From contig JAGXRP010000066.1 in the NCBI GenBank assembly GCA_018335795.1, positions 1 to 64,000 on the forward strand: a DNA stretch of 64,000 bases. Reading direction: 5' to 3'. Of this stretch, positions 34,881-44,767 are shown piece by piece; position 1 is the stretch's first letter; every line of letters begins with the position of its first letter. A model generated the notes under the pieces. That model was not told the origin of the DNA, ran no database searches, and saw only the letters and a program-made list of their open reading frames with translations. A program made the position numbers and the translations under genes. The DNA is from Desulfobulbaceae bacterium (GTDB taxonomy: Bacteria; Bacteroidota; Ignavibacteria; Kapaibacteriales; UBA2268).

Positions 34881-36683
34881 TTGAGTGTTATAATAAGCGT
34901 TCGGACTTGTTTGTGGCTGCTTATTTTAAGTATTCTTGCGTTTGCCACAGTAGCCTATTCTCAGGACAACTTGGATTCTACCCAATCAGAACCATGGTTT
35001 ACTATTTCCGGAACCGCATCTGCAACAGTTGATATGTATGATTTCACTTCCGACCCGACAGGTTCCCAACGTGGAAGACGTCCATCATCGCTCACACGAC
35101 TTCTTTTTTCCCCGACCCTGAAATTCGGCTCTTATTTTTCTTTGCCACTCAATTTGATGTTCACTTTCCCTGAAACAAATACAACAACACCGAGGATTAG
35201 TAGTCCAACGGTGTCGCAGTATTTACAGAATCCTGCAAACGCATTCGGTATGTCATCATTTTCTCCTAAACTCGGATGGGCGCAATTTCATTTGGGTTCT
35301 CATGCACCCCAATTTTCCGATTTGTCGGTTGGCGACCAACAGATTTTTGGTGGTGGGATAGACATTAAACCGGGCTTGTTTCGTTTTGCAGCATCTGCAG
35401 GTGTAGCTCAACGAGCGGTGTCGTCTGATTACATAAATGGTATCCAAGGTGCTTACCGCAAAGACATGTACATGGCTCGACTTAGTTATGGCAGTGAGGA
35501 CTCAACAAACATCGGCTTCAATGTAGTGTATTCAAAGGACGACCAATCATCAATCAGAAATAACATTATCTCAATAACCCCATCGAGGTATGTGGATAGT
35601 GATTCTATTGCTATAGTACCTGCAGATACTGTTCGAATTCGTGCAGAGGAAGGAATGATTGGCTCCTTAAATGCAAAAATTTTGATTGCCAAAGGTTTAG
35701 AATTTAAAATGGAAGGGGCGCTTTCAAATTTCACAAGAGACTTAAATTCAGCTGAGCAGGAAATCGCAGGAAATCCACTTAGTTCGATAACAACTACTCG
35801 CACTTCGACACGTACTGATTTTGCAGGTAATGCTGAGCTTTTATTTAGAATGAAAACATGGGGTTTGAAACTTTCAGGACTGTACATGGGAGCCGGATTT
35901 GTCGCTATCGGCTATCCATTTCAACAATCAGATAGATTCGACCTAAAAGCATCACCTTATCTCAGGCTTTTTGATGGCGACTTATCTATTAATGGTTCGA
36001 TTGGCAACCGAGTGAACAATCTTTCCGGCACGAAAGGCGAAACGCTTTCTCAGTTTATTGCAAGCGCCAATGTAAATGCGAACATCACAGAAGAATTTAG
36101 TATTAGTGGGAGCTTTTCTAACTTTGGAGTCCGAAATGACAATAAAAACGACACGTTGAAAATTCAAAATGTAAGTAGTTCATTTAGCATTGACCCATCT
36201 CTAGTACTTGCAAGTGAATCTCTAACCCACATAATCAATGCGAGCTTTTCCTTGGATCAATTTGATGATTTTAACGTGATTAGTGGTGAACAAAGCTCGA
36301 ACGATACGAGAACGTTCATGACTTACTACAACTTCACTTTGAACAAAGAAGGGCTTAACTTCGGGGTAAATGGTAGTTACATGGAAAACGATTTACCTAC
36401 AGGTATGATTATTATTCGTTCCCTTGGCATCAATGCTTCATACCTACTTTTTGAGAAATCACTTATTCCAACTATTTCATATACTATTGGCAGTAGTACT
36501 TTAAGTGATAACCCAACAGATACTCAAAACTTTTTGAAAGCCGGAATAAGATGGATTGCTACAAAATGGCTATCACTTGCCGTGAGTTATGGTGGGAACA
36601 ATTACGAATATGGAAATCCATTACCGAGAGGAAATGCATTTAACGAGCGATTATTTCAGTTTTCTGTTACTTCCAACTTTTAG
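34881..36683 (+). CDS. Outer-membrane beta-barrel protein
   Basis: The start is placed at TTG 34881, seven bases after AAAGGAGAG, which gives a standard signal peptide (LWLLILSILAFATVAYSQ); the track start 34785 adds 32 residues without support. The mature part is rich in alternating hydrophobic strands with glycine and aromatic residues (FRFAASAGVAQRAV, LFRMKTWGLKLSGLYMGAGF, FSVTSNF) and ends in phenylalanine, the BAM recognition residue of outer-membrane barrels. No plug, TonB box or T9SS domain is visible. It is the first gene of a three-gene envelope operon with the TANFOR-like and FN3 proteins. The opposite-strand ORFs are shadows. Confidence 0.7.
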   Translation: MSVIISVRTCLWLLILSILAFATVAYSQDNLDSTQSEPWFTISGTASATVDMYDFTSDPTGSQRGRRPSSLTRLLFSPTLKFGSYFSLPLNLMFTFPETNTTTPRISSPTVSQYLQNPANAFGMSSFSPKLGWAQFHLGSHAPQFSDLSVGDQQIFGGGIDIKPGLFRFAASAGVAQRAVSSDYINGIQGAYRKDMYMARLSYGSEDSTNIGFNVVYSKDDQSSIRNNIISITPSRYVDSDSIAIVPADTVRIRAEEGMIGSLNAKILIAKGLEFKMEGALSNFTRDLNSAEQEIAGNPLSSITTTRTSTRTDFAGNAELLFRMKTWGLKLSGLYMGAGFVAIGYPFQQSDRFDLKASPYLRLFDGDLSINGSIGNRVNNLSGTKGETLSQFIASANVNANITEEFSISGSFSNFGVRNDNKNDTLKIQNVSSSFSIDPSLVLASESLTHIINASFSLDQFDDFNVISGEQSSNDTRTFMTYYNFTLNKEGLNFGVNGSYMENDLPTGMIIIRSLGINASYLLFEKSLIPTISYTIGSSTLSDNPTDTQNFLKAGIRWIATKWLSLAVSYGGNNYEYGNPLPRGNAFNERLFQFSVTSNF

Positions 36684-36773
36684 CATAATTTAATTATTTT
36701 TAACATAATCATAATATAGTATATATGCAAAATTCTTTACTTCATTTTAATATACTTATTCAAGGATAAAACT

Positions 36774-39700
36774 ATGAATAAAACAGTATTTACGGTATTG
36801 TTACTACTGTTGATTACTGCGACAACATCATTCGCACAACTAAAAGTAACGCTAAATATGAGCTCAAGGCCCGATCCCTATCTCTCGAATTGGGCACATA
36901 AGAAAGAGACAGTAATTGTGACAATTATCAACTCGGGTGATTCGCCCATTCAAGCAAAATTTGATTGCAAAATTAATAGGGACGGTTCGTTGATAGTAAA
37001 CACCAAACCGGAAATGATGAAGATTATTGAAATTCCAACCGGAGTAAGTCTTTACTACGGTGAAGATTTAGTGCCATTCGAAGCTGCTAAAATCCAAGGA
37101 GGTGCCGACAATACTGCTATACAAACAGGAATGCTCCCGGCAGGTTCTTACGAGTTTTGTTGCACCTTATTAGATCTCCAAAACAAGCAACTGACAGCTC
37201 CTGTTTGTAAATTCTTTACACTTCAGAGCTATCAAGCGCCTGTGCTCCTACAGCCCGAAGACAATGGAAGTATCAAGAATAAATCTCGTCCGATGTTTCG
37301 TTGGACACCATTATCGCCCAAGCCTTCTTTCCCTATAACGTATCGTTTACAGGTATTTGAAATTCTCTCCGGTCAAACTCCGATGACAGCTTTGCGAGTG
37401 AATAGACCGGTTCTTGACCAAAGCGGCATAACTGGTACGCAATTTCTTTGGCCTGCAGATGTAGAGTTACCCAACCCAAATCTTGAATACATCTGGACAG
37501 TTCGTGCAGAAGACGAGAAAGGTTCACCCATAGGCGAGAACAATGGTTACGCAACACCTTTTACATTTGCCGATTGTTGTTATCGCAGGGATTGGGCTGA
37601 CCCATGTTGCCCACCAGATGATGTATGGGATGGGGGTAATTTATCTAAATCTGGATCTGGAAGCAGTAGTGGGGATATCGGTAATAATTCTAAATCTGGT
37701 TCAGGAAGCGAAAGTGGGGATGGAACAGTTATTGAAGGTGGAAATAAAACAGCAAATAATATGTTTGATAATACATCAAATAATTTGAATCAAAAAATCA
37801 ATCCCAATCAGAAGGATGAAACTGTTATTATCGTCGGTCCTCCTCCAGTCAAAGGTTCTCTCAATCCAAAGGACACTCTTAAAGCAGGATTAAATGGTGA
37901 GTTTACTGTAATTGCCGATACGATAACGGGCACAAATGGTTTTTATACTGGCAAAGGAACAGTCTATATCAATTGGTTAAAAGCTCGTGTAGTTGTGGCA
38001 TTTGATTCAATATGTGTTGATTCTACTAAAAAACTTATATATGGAAAAATAGTAGCAAAGGTTGATAGTACAGCTCCTGTTTACCCTCAGGCATGGGCAA
38101 TAGAAGCAGCATCCAATCTTCCTTTTACAAACAATATCGCTTCTTCTGTCGTCAATTGGGTCAATAGTACATTCAATCAGTCAATTCCATTTAATGGACT
38201 TAATACTTATTCTACTCCCGTTAAGTTGCCACTTGGAGTAAATTTCCCCGATAGCAATCAACTTGCAATTACTGAATTGGTATTTCAAAAAGACCAAGCT
38301 AAATTCAATATGGTTGCAGCCAAGACGACTCCGCTTAGTTGGGGAACTCCTCAATTAGTGGGCTTTATTGCAAAAAGTATCAAATTCCATCCTAATAATA
38401 TCCAAACTCCACCGGATAGGATTGAATTACTCGAAGATATTACTATTGCTAATCCAAATAACAAAATAGTATTTACTCTTAAAAAACCTACTATAAACTA
38501 CTCCGGCTGTTATGTCGAATGGGATGAATCCGGATTTTCGGAATATGGTGTCGAGATTGAAGCAGCTTTTACAAGAGATTGGCTAATTCCTTCTCCGGAT
38601 GATAATAATAAGTCAACTGCAACTATAGCTGCGGTCGGTACAGATTGGAATGACCTTATTCTGACCGGTAATCTAAAAAAATCAGAAATTATTGGTACCA
38701 ATGGTATGACTATCATGGCTGATAGTATCTCTTATGATATGTCAGATGTATTAAATCCTACAAGTATTTCTTTTCCGGTAAATTATGAAGGGGAGACCTC
38801 AGTATTATTCCGAGGTTTTTATATGAAAGCATTGAAGATTGAGTTACCTGAAACCTGGAAAACTTTAGCTGGTAGCAAACCTATTGTAACTGTACAGAAT
38901 ATGATAATAGATAATACCGGTATTACTTTCAAAGCACTTGCTTCAAATGTCATTCAATTTCCTAATGCTAATGTTGCCGATCTGGTTGCTAGTATAGATA
39001 CTGTCAAAGTTAATATGGTTTCTAGTTCTCTTACCGATGCAAGTATAAAAGGTAGAATTGGTCTGCCGGTGAGCAAGAAAGATTCCGTTCAGAATCCACT
39101 GAAATACACTGCCCTTTTGCATATTGCCCAGAATAATAATACAGTAAATAACTTCCAACTAACCATTATACCAACAGGTCCAATATATGCTCATCTTCTG
39201 AAAGGTACATTGAATCTTGCTCAGACGTCAAATATTACTGCTTATGTAGATAAGGAAAAAAAGAAATTCGATATGGTTCTCAATGGGACTTTCGATTGGA
39301 ATAATATACAATTGGGACCTGTTAAAAATGTAAATTTCGGACTCAAATTTCAGAATTTAGGATTCAAATATAATTCCTCTGATAATGGATTAACATTCAA
39401 TGCGGGTTCATGGAGTTTTGCTAGTGCACAAAAGATGTTAGCCAATTTCCCTGTTACAATCAAAAATATTGCATTCAAATCTCTTCCAGCTCAATCTGGC
39501 GAAATGCTAAGAGGCAAACTTAATTTTGATGTGATATGTAACCTTTCAGATGTTATCGGTGGCTCAACAAAACTTGGTGTTGAAATTGCGATTAAAGATA
39601 CTAACGGACAGAAATTCTACCCTAAATATATAGGTACAACTTTAGATTCGATTGCCGTATTTGCTAATTTACCTGCAGTCAAGATTAATGGAAGTATTTA

Positions 39701-41774
39701 CTTCATTTCTAATGACCCTATATATGGTGATGGATTCAAAGGTGTTTTAAATGCAAAATTTAATTCAATAAATATGTACATCAATGCAGGTGCATTTTTT
39801 GGTAATACTAATTACAATAGTAATACAAGATATAGATATTGGAAAATTGAAGCTTTAGCAATAATGCCTCCACCTGGTATTGTTTTTATGCCCGGACTTG
39901 CCTTCCGTGGATTGGGTGTTGCCGCATATCAACGAATGTCTGCAAATTATGGTCCTGTTAATGTTCCCGCACCATCAGCCGCCTCAAATATGTCAACCAC
40001 GTCTGGTGCTGTTTTCACTCCGGATGCAAATATGGGCTTTGGATTTAAAGTAAAAGCTATAATTGCTACAACCCCCAAGGAAGAAACTTTTAATGCAGAT
40101 GTTGGTATAAGTGGAGAGTTTACAAATAGCGGTGGAATGAGTTTCCTTCGATTTGATGGTTCGTTTTGGTTAGGTGCCGGTTTTATGAAAAGAGCTGATG
40201 CATTTATGTATGGTTCTGTTGTGGCTAATTATGATTTCCCTTTGAAAACTTTTTATTTGGGTGCCGCTGTGGGCATCAACAAAGATCCTATCACCACACC
40301 CGCCCCGGTTACTTTAGAATTTTTGATAGATGGAAAAAATAATTTATGGCACTTTATAGCGGGTACTCCTATAAGTCCCAATACTGTAAAAGTTGCCGGC
40401 ATTCCCCTAACAAGTTATGCTATGTTTGGTAATGATATTGTTCCTCCACCCAATTTTATGCCTCAAACTATTTCCGGTTATGCCGCTGCCACTAATGGCG
40501 GGTCTTTGGGTTCGCTTAATGGTGCCCTATCTGTAAATGATGAAACCAGAGCAGGCAAAGGTTTTGCATTTGGAATTGGAATCAATAATGGCGGCAATGG
40601 AAATGTTGGATTAACTGACAGATTGAGCATCCAATGGAATTACTCTATTGGCGGAGAAATAAATTTGAGTTTAATGGAATATTCCCCGGGATGTATAACT
40701 GGTATCAATGGCTGGTATGCTAAGGGAAATGTTGCTTTGTACGGTGGATTTAGTGTTTATGGTCATATTGCTAAAAAGGGAAAAATCGGTGGTTGTACAC
40801 AAAGTGTATGTGCTGCTTATTGTTGTAAAAATTTCCCTAATGGCAAGAACATTACAATTGGTGCTTTCGGATTTGGTGTTTGGGCTTCAGGTGGTTTCCC
40901 TAAACCAACATATCTGCAAGGTGGAGCCGATATACACTATAATGTTCTTGATTTGGTTAGCGGCACTTATCATGCTAATTTTCAGATTGGTAATGCTTGC
41001 AATGATATACCTGTAGGTGTTCCGTCCAATTTCATTCAACAAGACGCTGCCAATGAACAAAAACAACAGTTAATTGTAAATATATCTCCTTCAGGAAATA
41101 ATATTGATTCAACAACCAGTCTCAAAGCTACTTATGGGTTCGTTCCGAATGAAGCTTTTGATATTGCCGAACGTCAACAAAATGGAACTGTAATAACCAG
41201 AACCTTTCAAGCTAAATATGTAACCAAGTTCGAAAAGAGTGTTAATGATGTGTATCAGAATGAAGTTATACACAGCAAAGGAGTAAATGCTCTCGGACAA
41301 TATGAGTATATTATTGGTAGCAATATAATAATGAACAATATCAATCTTTCTCAAAATTTCAATGCACAATCAAAATCCTCCAATAATATATCACCTGCGA
41401 ATGCTAGTTTCAATAATACGACTGCATCAAAAGCACCTACGAAGGTTATTGCCAAGAAATTGCCAACGCCTAATTCTCCTGTTCCAATGTCCAATGTTTC
41501 AATCAAAAATAATAATAATAATGATAATAGCCCGGATCCTGAAATTGGATATGGTACTTTGCCACCAACACCACCGGATGTCATAAACAATTTACAAAAA
41601 AATACAAATTATAGATTTACTGTTGTTGCCACTTTATATGAGTTAAAAAATAACATTTGGGTTATTGCAAAAGACAAAAACGGTCAGAACGTCACGCAGA
41701 AAAAAGTAACTACTTTTAGAACAGGTGCATTAGAAATTGTTGCTGTCAAAAAACAGATAAATGTAACTAACTAA
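36774..41774 (+). CDS. Very large TANFOR-like secreted surface protein
   Basis: 1666 residues with a signal peptide (MNKTVFTVLLLLLITATTSFAQ). The N-terminal ~270 residues have the sequence of steps I know from TANFOR proteins of Bacteroidota: a L-P-A-G-S-Y-E-F-C-C strand, P-V-L-L-Q-P-E-D, FRWTPLSPKPSFP and YIWTVRAEDE. A low-complexity GSGS/Asn-rich linker (~290-350) separates it from a long beta-rich body (~360-1500) with barrel-like repeated strands, and the end (NLQKNTNYRFTVVATLYELKNNIW ... TFRTG) matches the TANFOR repeat. There is no T9SS sorting domain. Its partners in the operon are a beta-barrel and an FN3 protein, so it may be assembled on the outer membrane. Function unknown. Confidence 0.6.
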   Translation: MNKTVFTVLLLLLITATTSFAQLKVTLNMSSRPDPYLSNWAHKKETVIVTIINSGDSPIQAKFDCKINRDGSLIVNTKPEMMKIIEIPTGVSLYYGEDLVPFEAAKIQGGADNTAIQTGMLPAGSYEFCCTLLDLQNKQLTAPVCKFFTLQSYQAPVLLQPEDNGSIKNKSRPMFRWTPLSPKPSFPITYRLQVFEILSGQTPMTALRVNRPVLDQSGITGTQFLWPADVELPNPNLEYIWTVRAEDEKGSPIGENNGYATPFTFADCCYRRDWADPCCPPDDVWDGGNLSKSGSGSSSGDIGNNSKSGSGSESGDGTVIEGGNKTANNMFDNTSNNLNQKINPNQKDETVIIVGPPPVKGSLNPKDTLKAGLNGEFTVIADTITGTNGFYTGKGTVYINWLKARVVVAFDSICVDSTKKLIYGKIVAKVDSTAPVYPQAWAIEAASNLPFTNNIASSVVNWVNSTFNQSIPFNGLNTYSTPVKLPLGVNFPDSNQLAITELVFQKDQAKFNMVAAKTTPLSWGTPQLVGFIAKSIKFHPNNIQTPPDRIELLEDITIANPNNKIVFTLKKPTINYSGCYVEWDESGFSEYGVEIEAAFTRDWLIPSPDDNNKSTATIAAVGTDWNDLILTGNLKKSEIIGTNGMTIMADSISYDMSDVLNPTSISFPVNYEGETSVLFRGFYMKALKIELPETWKTLAGSKPIVTVQNMIIDNTGITFKALASNVIQFPNANVADLVASIDTVKVNMVSSSLTDASIKGRIGLPVSKKDSVQNPLKYTALLHIAQNNNTVNNFQLTIIPTGPIYAHLLKGTLNLAQTSNITAYVDKEKKKFDMVLNGTFDWNNIQLGPVKNVNFGLKFQNLGFKYNSSDNGLTFNAGSWSFASAQKMLANFPVTIKNIAFKSLPAQSGEMLRGKLNFDVICNLSDVIGGSTKLGVEIAIKDTNGQKFYPKYIGTTLDSIAVFANLPAVKINGSIYFISNDPIYGDGFKGVLNAKFNSINMYINAGAFFGNTNYNSNTRYRYWKIEALAIMPPPGIVFMPGLAFRGLGVAAYQRMSANYGPVNVPAPSAASNMSTTSGAVFTPDANMGFGFKVKAIIATTPKEETFNADVGISGEFTNSGGMSFLRFDGSFWLGAGFMKRADAFMYGSVVANYDFPLKTFYLGAAVGINKDPITTPAPVTLEFLIDGKNNLWHFIAGTPISPNTVKVAGIPLTSYAMFGNDIVPPPNFMPQTISGYAAATNGGSLGSLNGALSVNDETRAGKGFAFGIGINNGGNGNVGLTDRLSIQWNYSIGGEINLSLMEYSPGCITGINGWYAKGNVALYGGFSVYGHIAKKGKIGGCTQSVCAAYCCKNFPNGKNITIGAFGFGVWASGGFPKPTYLQGGADIHYNVLDLVSGTYHANFQIGNACNDIPVGVPSNFIQQDAANEQKQQLIVNISPSGNNIDSTTSLKATYGFVPNEAFDIAERQQNGTVITRTFQAKYVTKFEKSVNDVYQNEVIHSKGVNALGQYEYIIGSNIIMNNINLSQNFNAQSKSSNNISPANASFNNTTASKAPTKVIAKKLPTPNSPVPMSNVSIKNNNNNDNSPDPEIGYGTLPPTPPDVINNLQKNTNYRFTVVATLYELKNNIWVIAKDKNGQNVTQKKVTTFRTGALEIVAVKKQINVTN

Positions 41775-41814
41775 AACTATAAATAAAAAAATGTTAAATA
41801 AGAGAGTCAATATC

Positions 41815-43971
41815 ATGAAAATGTTCGTCTATACCTATATTCTGCTTGTCCTAGCACTAAATCATGTAGTGTTTTATGCTCAGGATTTACAGGATGAACT
41901 AAATCAGTCGCTCAATGTAAATACTGTTATTATCGCCAGAGCATATCAGGATTCTATTATCCTAAGATGGGGTGTTACCAAACCTGCTGTTTGGCAAATT
42001 GCTAACCTATATGGATACAATATAGAAAGAGCTGTCTTAAATGAACCTAATGCTGATTACTCTAAATTGAAATTTGAACCTATAGAAGGTTCACCTTTTA
42101 TAATTTGGAATGAACAAAACTATGCTACTTACTTCCAAACTCACAGCGAAAATGACCCCCAATCTGAAGCTGTTTATTTTGTATCTATTATGACAGACGT
42201 GTTTGATCAGGATACTGATACTCCACCAACATCATTTAGTGCCTTCCAAGATGATCTCAACTCTCTAAAAGAAGGCAAAGGAACATTGGATATGAAATTT
42301 GGTTTCGCCATGTTAATGGCTAATAAATCTGCTGATGCTGCTAATGCTCTAGCCGTTAGAGCTGTTGACAAAAACGTATCCAACGGTATGACATACGTTT
42401 ATAAGATGTCTTTGGTTGGTAATTCTCCTATTTATAAAGTCAAAGAATCATACGTAGAGGTCAAAGCCGAGCCTTTCGATTCTTCAAAATACAACGAAGA
42501 AATATTTTATATAGATGGCGACCAGGAAGTAGTTCTTTCTTGGAATTCTTCCAAAGATTTCAACTCTTTCAATATTGATAGGGCTCTTTCCAAAGATGGT
42601 AAATATACTCGAATTACACAATCCCCAATATTGAAAAGTAAGCCCATTGGCTATGACGGTATCGAAAGAACCGGATTCAAAGATGATAGTCTGACTAATT
42701 ATACCAAATACTTTTATCGTGTATCCGGGAACTCCGCTTTTGCTGATGAGATAGTTGTTGGTGAAGTAGAAGTGATGCCAAAAGATAGAACACCACCACA
42801 GAAACCATATTTGGAATTGCCTGATAACACAACCCAATCCCAAGTAGCTCTAAAATGGACTATGAGTGAACCCACTGAAAGTGACCTTAAAGGATTTCTT
42901 ATTGCCCGCTCTAATAATTTCAAAGGACCTTTTATTAGAATTAATCAGGACGAACTTGGTCGCAATTCAAGAGAGTTTATAGATACAACCTTTGACACAG
43001 ATGGTATGAATTACTATGTTATTCAGGCGTATGATACATCATTGAATTTTAGCAATTCTAATGTTGCACTTGCTACGATCATTGATACTACTCCGCCTAT
43101 TAAACCGGTTATCTTAACCGGAACTATTGATTCTTTGGGAATTGTTACGATTACAATTCAGAAAAACGATGAAAACGATCTAATGGGATATAGACTATTC
43201 AAAGCAAATGAAGAGGAACATGAGTTCTCTGTTTTAAATGAAGCTTTTATAGACTCCGACTCTATTAATCAAGTCATTCAGACTGTATTCAAAGATACTG
43301 TTACACTAAATTCGCTTACTCCTTATATATTTTATAAGGTTACGGCATTAGATTTTCATTACAATCAATCAGAATTCTCCGATACACTCAAAGTATCAAG
43401 ACCTGATACAATCGCACCAATTACTCCTGTATTTACTGATGTAATTGTTCGCGAAAATGAAGTGGAAATCCATTTTGCTCCAAGTGAAAGCATTGATGTT
43501 ATTCAGCAAACTATTTATAGAACCACCTCATTATCCCTCCCTTGGGATTCAATTGCCAACTTTAGCATTAATCAAAATAGTTATATTGATACTAATGTCA
43601 AGCAAGGCACAATTTATTACTATTCTCTTAGGGCAAAGGACAATGCAAATCTCTTTTCAAATTATGCCAAAGCTGTCTATGGTAAGCCATACGATAGTGG
43701 AGTAAGACCTCCTATCGAGAATCTAAAAATCTTTAAAGAAAACAACAACATTGTTCTCACTTGGGAATACAACCAATTCAATAGCAATACATATTTCGTG
43801 ATTTACAAAAAAGACTCAAAGGGCAATCTCAAAGAGTATCAAAAAGTTGACAAACTTCAGTTCATTGATACTTCAATTTTGAAACCTTCAAATAGCTATG
43901 CCATCAAAGTATTCACCAATGATGGTGGGCAATCCAAAATTAGCAATATAGTTGAGTATATTTCAGAATAA
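41815..43971 (+). CDS. Secreted fibronectin type III-repeat protein
   Basis: The ATG at 41815 gives a signal peptide (MKMFVYTYILLVLALNHVVF); the track start at 41791 is possible. The mature protein is a chain of about five FN3-like modules recognisable by D-x-x-P-P-x-K-P (TPPQKPYLELPDN, TPPIKPVILTG, IAPITPVFTDV) and Y-F-Y-R/Y-Y-V strands at the end of each. No enzymatic domain or T9SS signal is visible. It lies 40 bases after the TANFOR-like gene; the two probably form a surface complex with the barrel. Confidence 0.7.
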   Translation: MKMFVYTYILLVLALNHVVFYAQDLQDELNQSLNVNTVIIARAYQDSIILRWGVTKPAVWQIANLYGYNIERAVLNEPNADYSKLKFEPIEGSPFIIWNEQNYATYFQTHSENDPQSEAVYFVSIMTDVFDQDTDTPPTSFSAFQDDLNSLKEGKGTLDMKFGFAMLMANKSADAANALAVRAVDKNVSNGMTYVYKMSLVGNSPIYKVKESYVEVKAEPFDSSKYNEEIFYIDGDQEVVLSWNSSKDFNSFNIDRALSKDGKYTRITQSPILKSKPIGYDGIERTGFKDDSLTNYTKYFYRVSGNSAFADEIVVGEVEVMPKDRTPPQKPYLELPDNTTQSQVALKWTMSEPTESDLKGFLIARSNNFKGPFIRINQDELGRNSREFIDTTFDTDGMNYYVIQAYDTSLNFSNSNVALATIIDTTPPIKPVILTGTIDSLGIVTITIQKNDENDLMGYRLFKANEEEHEFSVLNEAFIDSDSINQVIQTVFKDTVTLNSLTPYIFYKVTALDFHYNQSEFSDTLKVSRPDTIAPITPVFTDVIVRENEVEIHFAPSESIDVIQQTIYRTTSLSLPWDSIANFSINQNSYIDTNVKQGTIYYYSLRAKDNANLFSNYAKAVYGKPYDSGVRPPIENLKIFKENNNIVLTWEYNQFNSNTYFVIYKKDSKGNLKEYQKVDKLQFIDTSILKPSNSYAIKVFTNDGGQSKISNIVEYISE

Positions 43972-44137
43972 AAACATGAAATATACACCAATTTTTGGTC
44001 TAATAGACATTTGATAGGCTGTTTCAAAAGTTATTCAAATGTTCGCTAAGTTTTTTTAAAATATACAAATATATCACGAAGTAAATTTGTTCAAAAATAA
44101 AAATTCCAATTTGTTAGATTTTATAAAATAAAGTCTC

Positions 44138-44174
44138 AAGCCGCTTTGAAAATCAAATCAGAGCGACTTTTTTT
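44138..44174 (+). terminator. Probable terminator of the envelope operon
   Basis: AAGCCGCT pairs with AGCGACTT (one mismatch) over a 16-base loop, followed by seven T. It lies 170 bases after the FN3 gene. Confidence 0.45.
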
Positions 44175-44235
44175 ATCTTGCCACTACTCTATAATTCAAA
44201 GTTGCTATAACAGAAGTTGTGAGAATGGATATTCA

Positions 44236-44264
44236 ACTCCCCGCTTCATTTAAAGGTGGGGAGT
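44236..44264. repeat. Perfect 7-bp stem-loop in an intergenic region
   Basis: ACTCCCC-N15-GGGGAGT in an otherwise AT-rich stretch. No T-run follows, so it is not a simple terminator. It may be a copy of a dispersed intergenic repeat. Confidence 0.3.
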
Positions 44265-44421
44265 GAGTTAATAATAATTATTTATAATTTTCTCTTTACA
44301 ATTTATAATAATTAATTGGCGATATGCTCCCAGGGCAAGGCTATCAAGTATATATGATAAGCAGAGTTTCGTTGATTTATAATGAGAATTAGCATACTCA
44401 CTTGAATCAATCTATCAAAGA

Positions 44422-44461
44422 TGCTGAATATCGATGTAAAAAATTGTTATTCAGCATTTTT
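44422..44461 (+). terminator. Terminator-like hairpin with no gene upstream
   Basis: TGCTGAATA-N17-TATTCAGCA, nine perfect pairs, followed by TTTTTTG. No coding gene lies between it and the terminator at 44174. Confidence 0.5.
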
Positions 44462-44722
44462 TGTCTCATAGCATGTCTAAGCATAGAGATTACGAGATTT
44501 TAACTTATATTTTCTTTACAATAAAACAAAAAGATTAAGGTTTAGTGATGATCGAATCTCAATATTAACAATAAATAATCTTGATATTTTTTGCTTGTTT
44601 TATAAAAGTTTTGTATTTTAGCAATGTAATAAATGAAATTTATGGAATTTGTTTATGATTTAAGATGTAAGCAAAAGTTTTAGACACCTAAGTTTAAAAG
44701 TATTGATATTGCAAATTATCAC

Positions 44723-44743
44723 AAGCCCTCTTTGGGCTTTTTT
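44723..44743 (+). terminator. Rho-independent terminator just before the WD40-like gene
   Basis: AAGCCC-TCTTT-GGGCTT followed by a T-run, ending 25 bases before the ATG at 44768. The track start 44732 lies inside it and is not credible. Confidence 0.65.
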
Positions 44744-44767
44744 TATACTCTGAAAAGGAGAATTTTT

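Larger units (their letters stand above)
43972..44767. other. Intergenic stretch of about 800 bases with hairpins
   Basis: No coding frame is convincing. It contains three terminator-like hairpins (44138-44174, 44422-44461, 44723-44743) and a perfect 7-bp stem with 15-base loop at 44236-44264 (ACTCCCC...GGGGAGT). GGCTGTTTCAAAAG at 44017 resembles insertion-sequence ends but has no visible partner. The several terminators suggest untranslated transcripts. Confidence 0.45.

Noticed and set aside
44017-44030. GGCTGTTTCAAAAG, like an insertion-sequence end
   Set aside because: No matching inverted end and no transposase fragment nearby.
44732-44767. Track start of the WD40-like gene
   Set aside because: Lies inside a terminator hairpin; the ATG at 44768 has a strong ribosome site and signal peptide.
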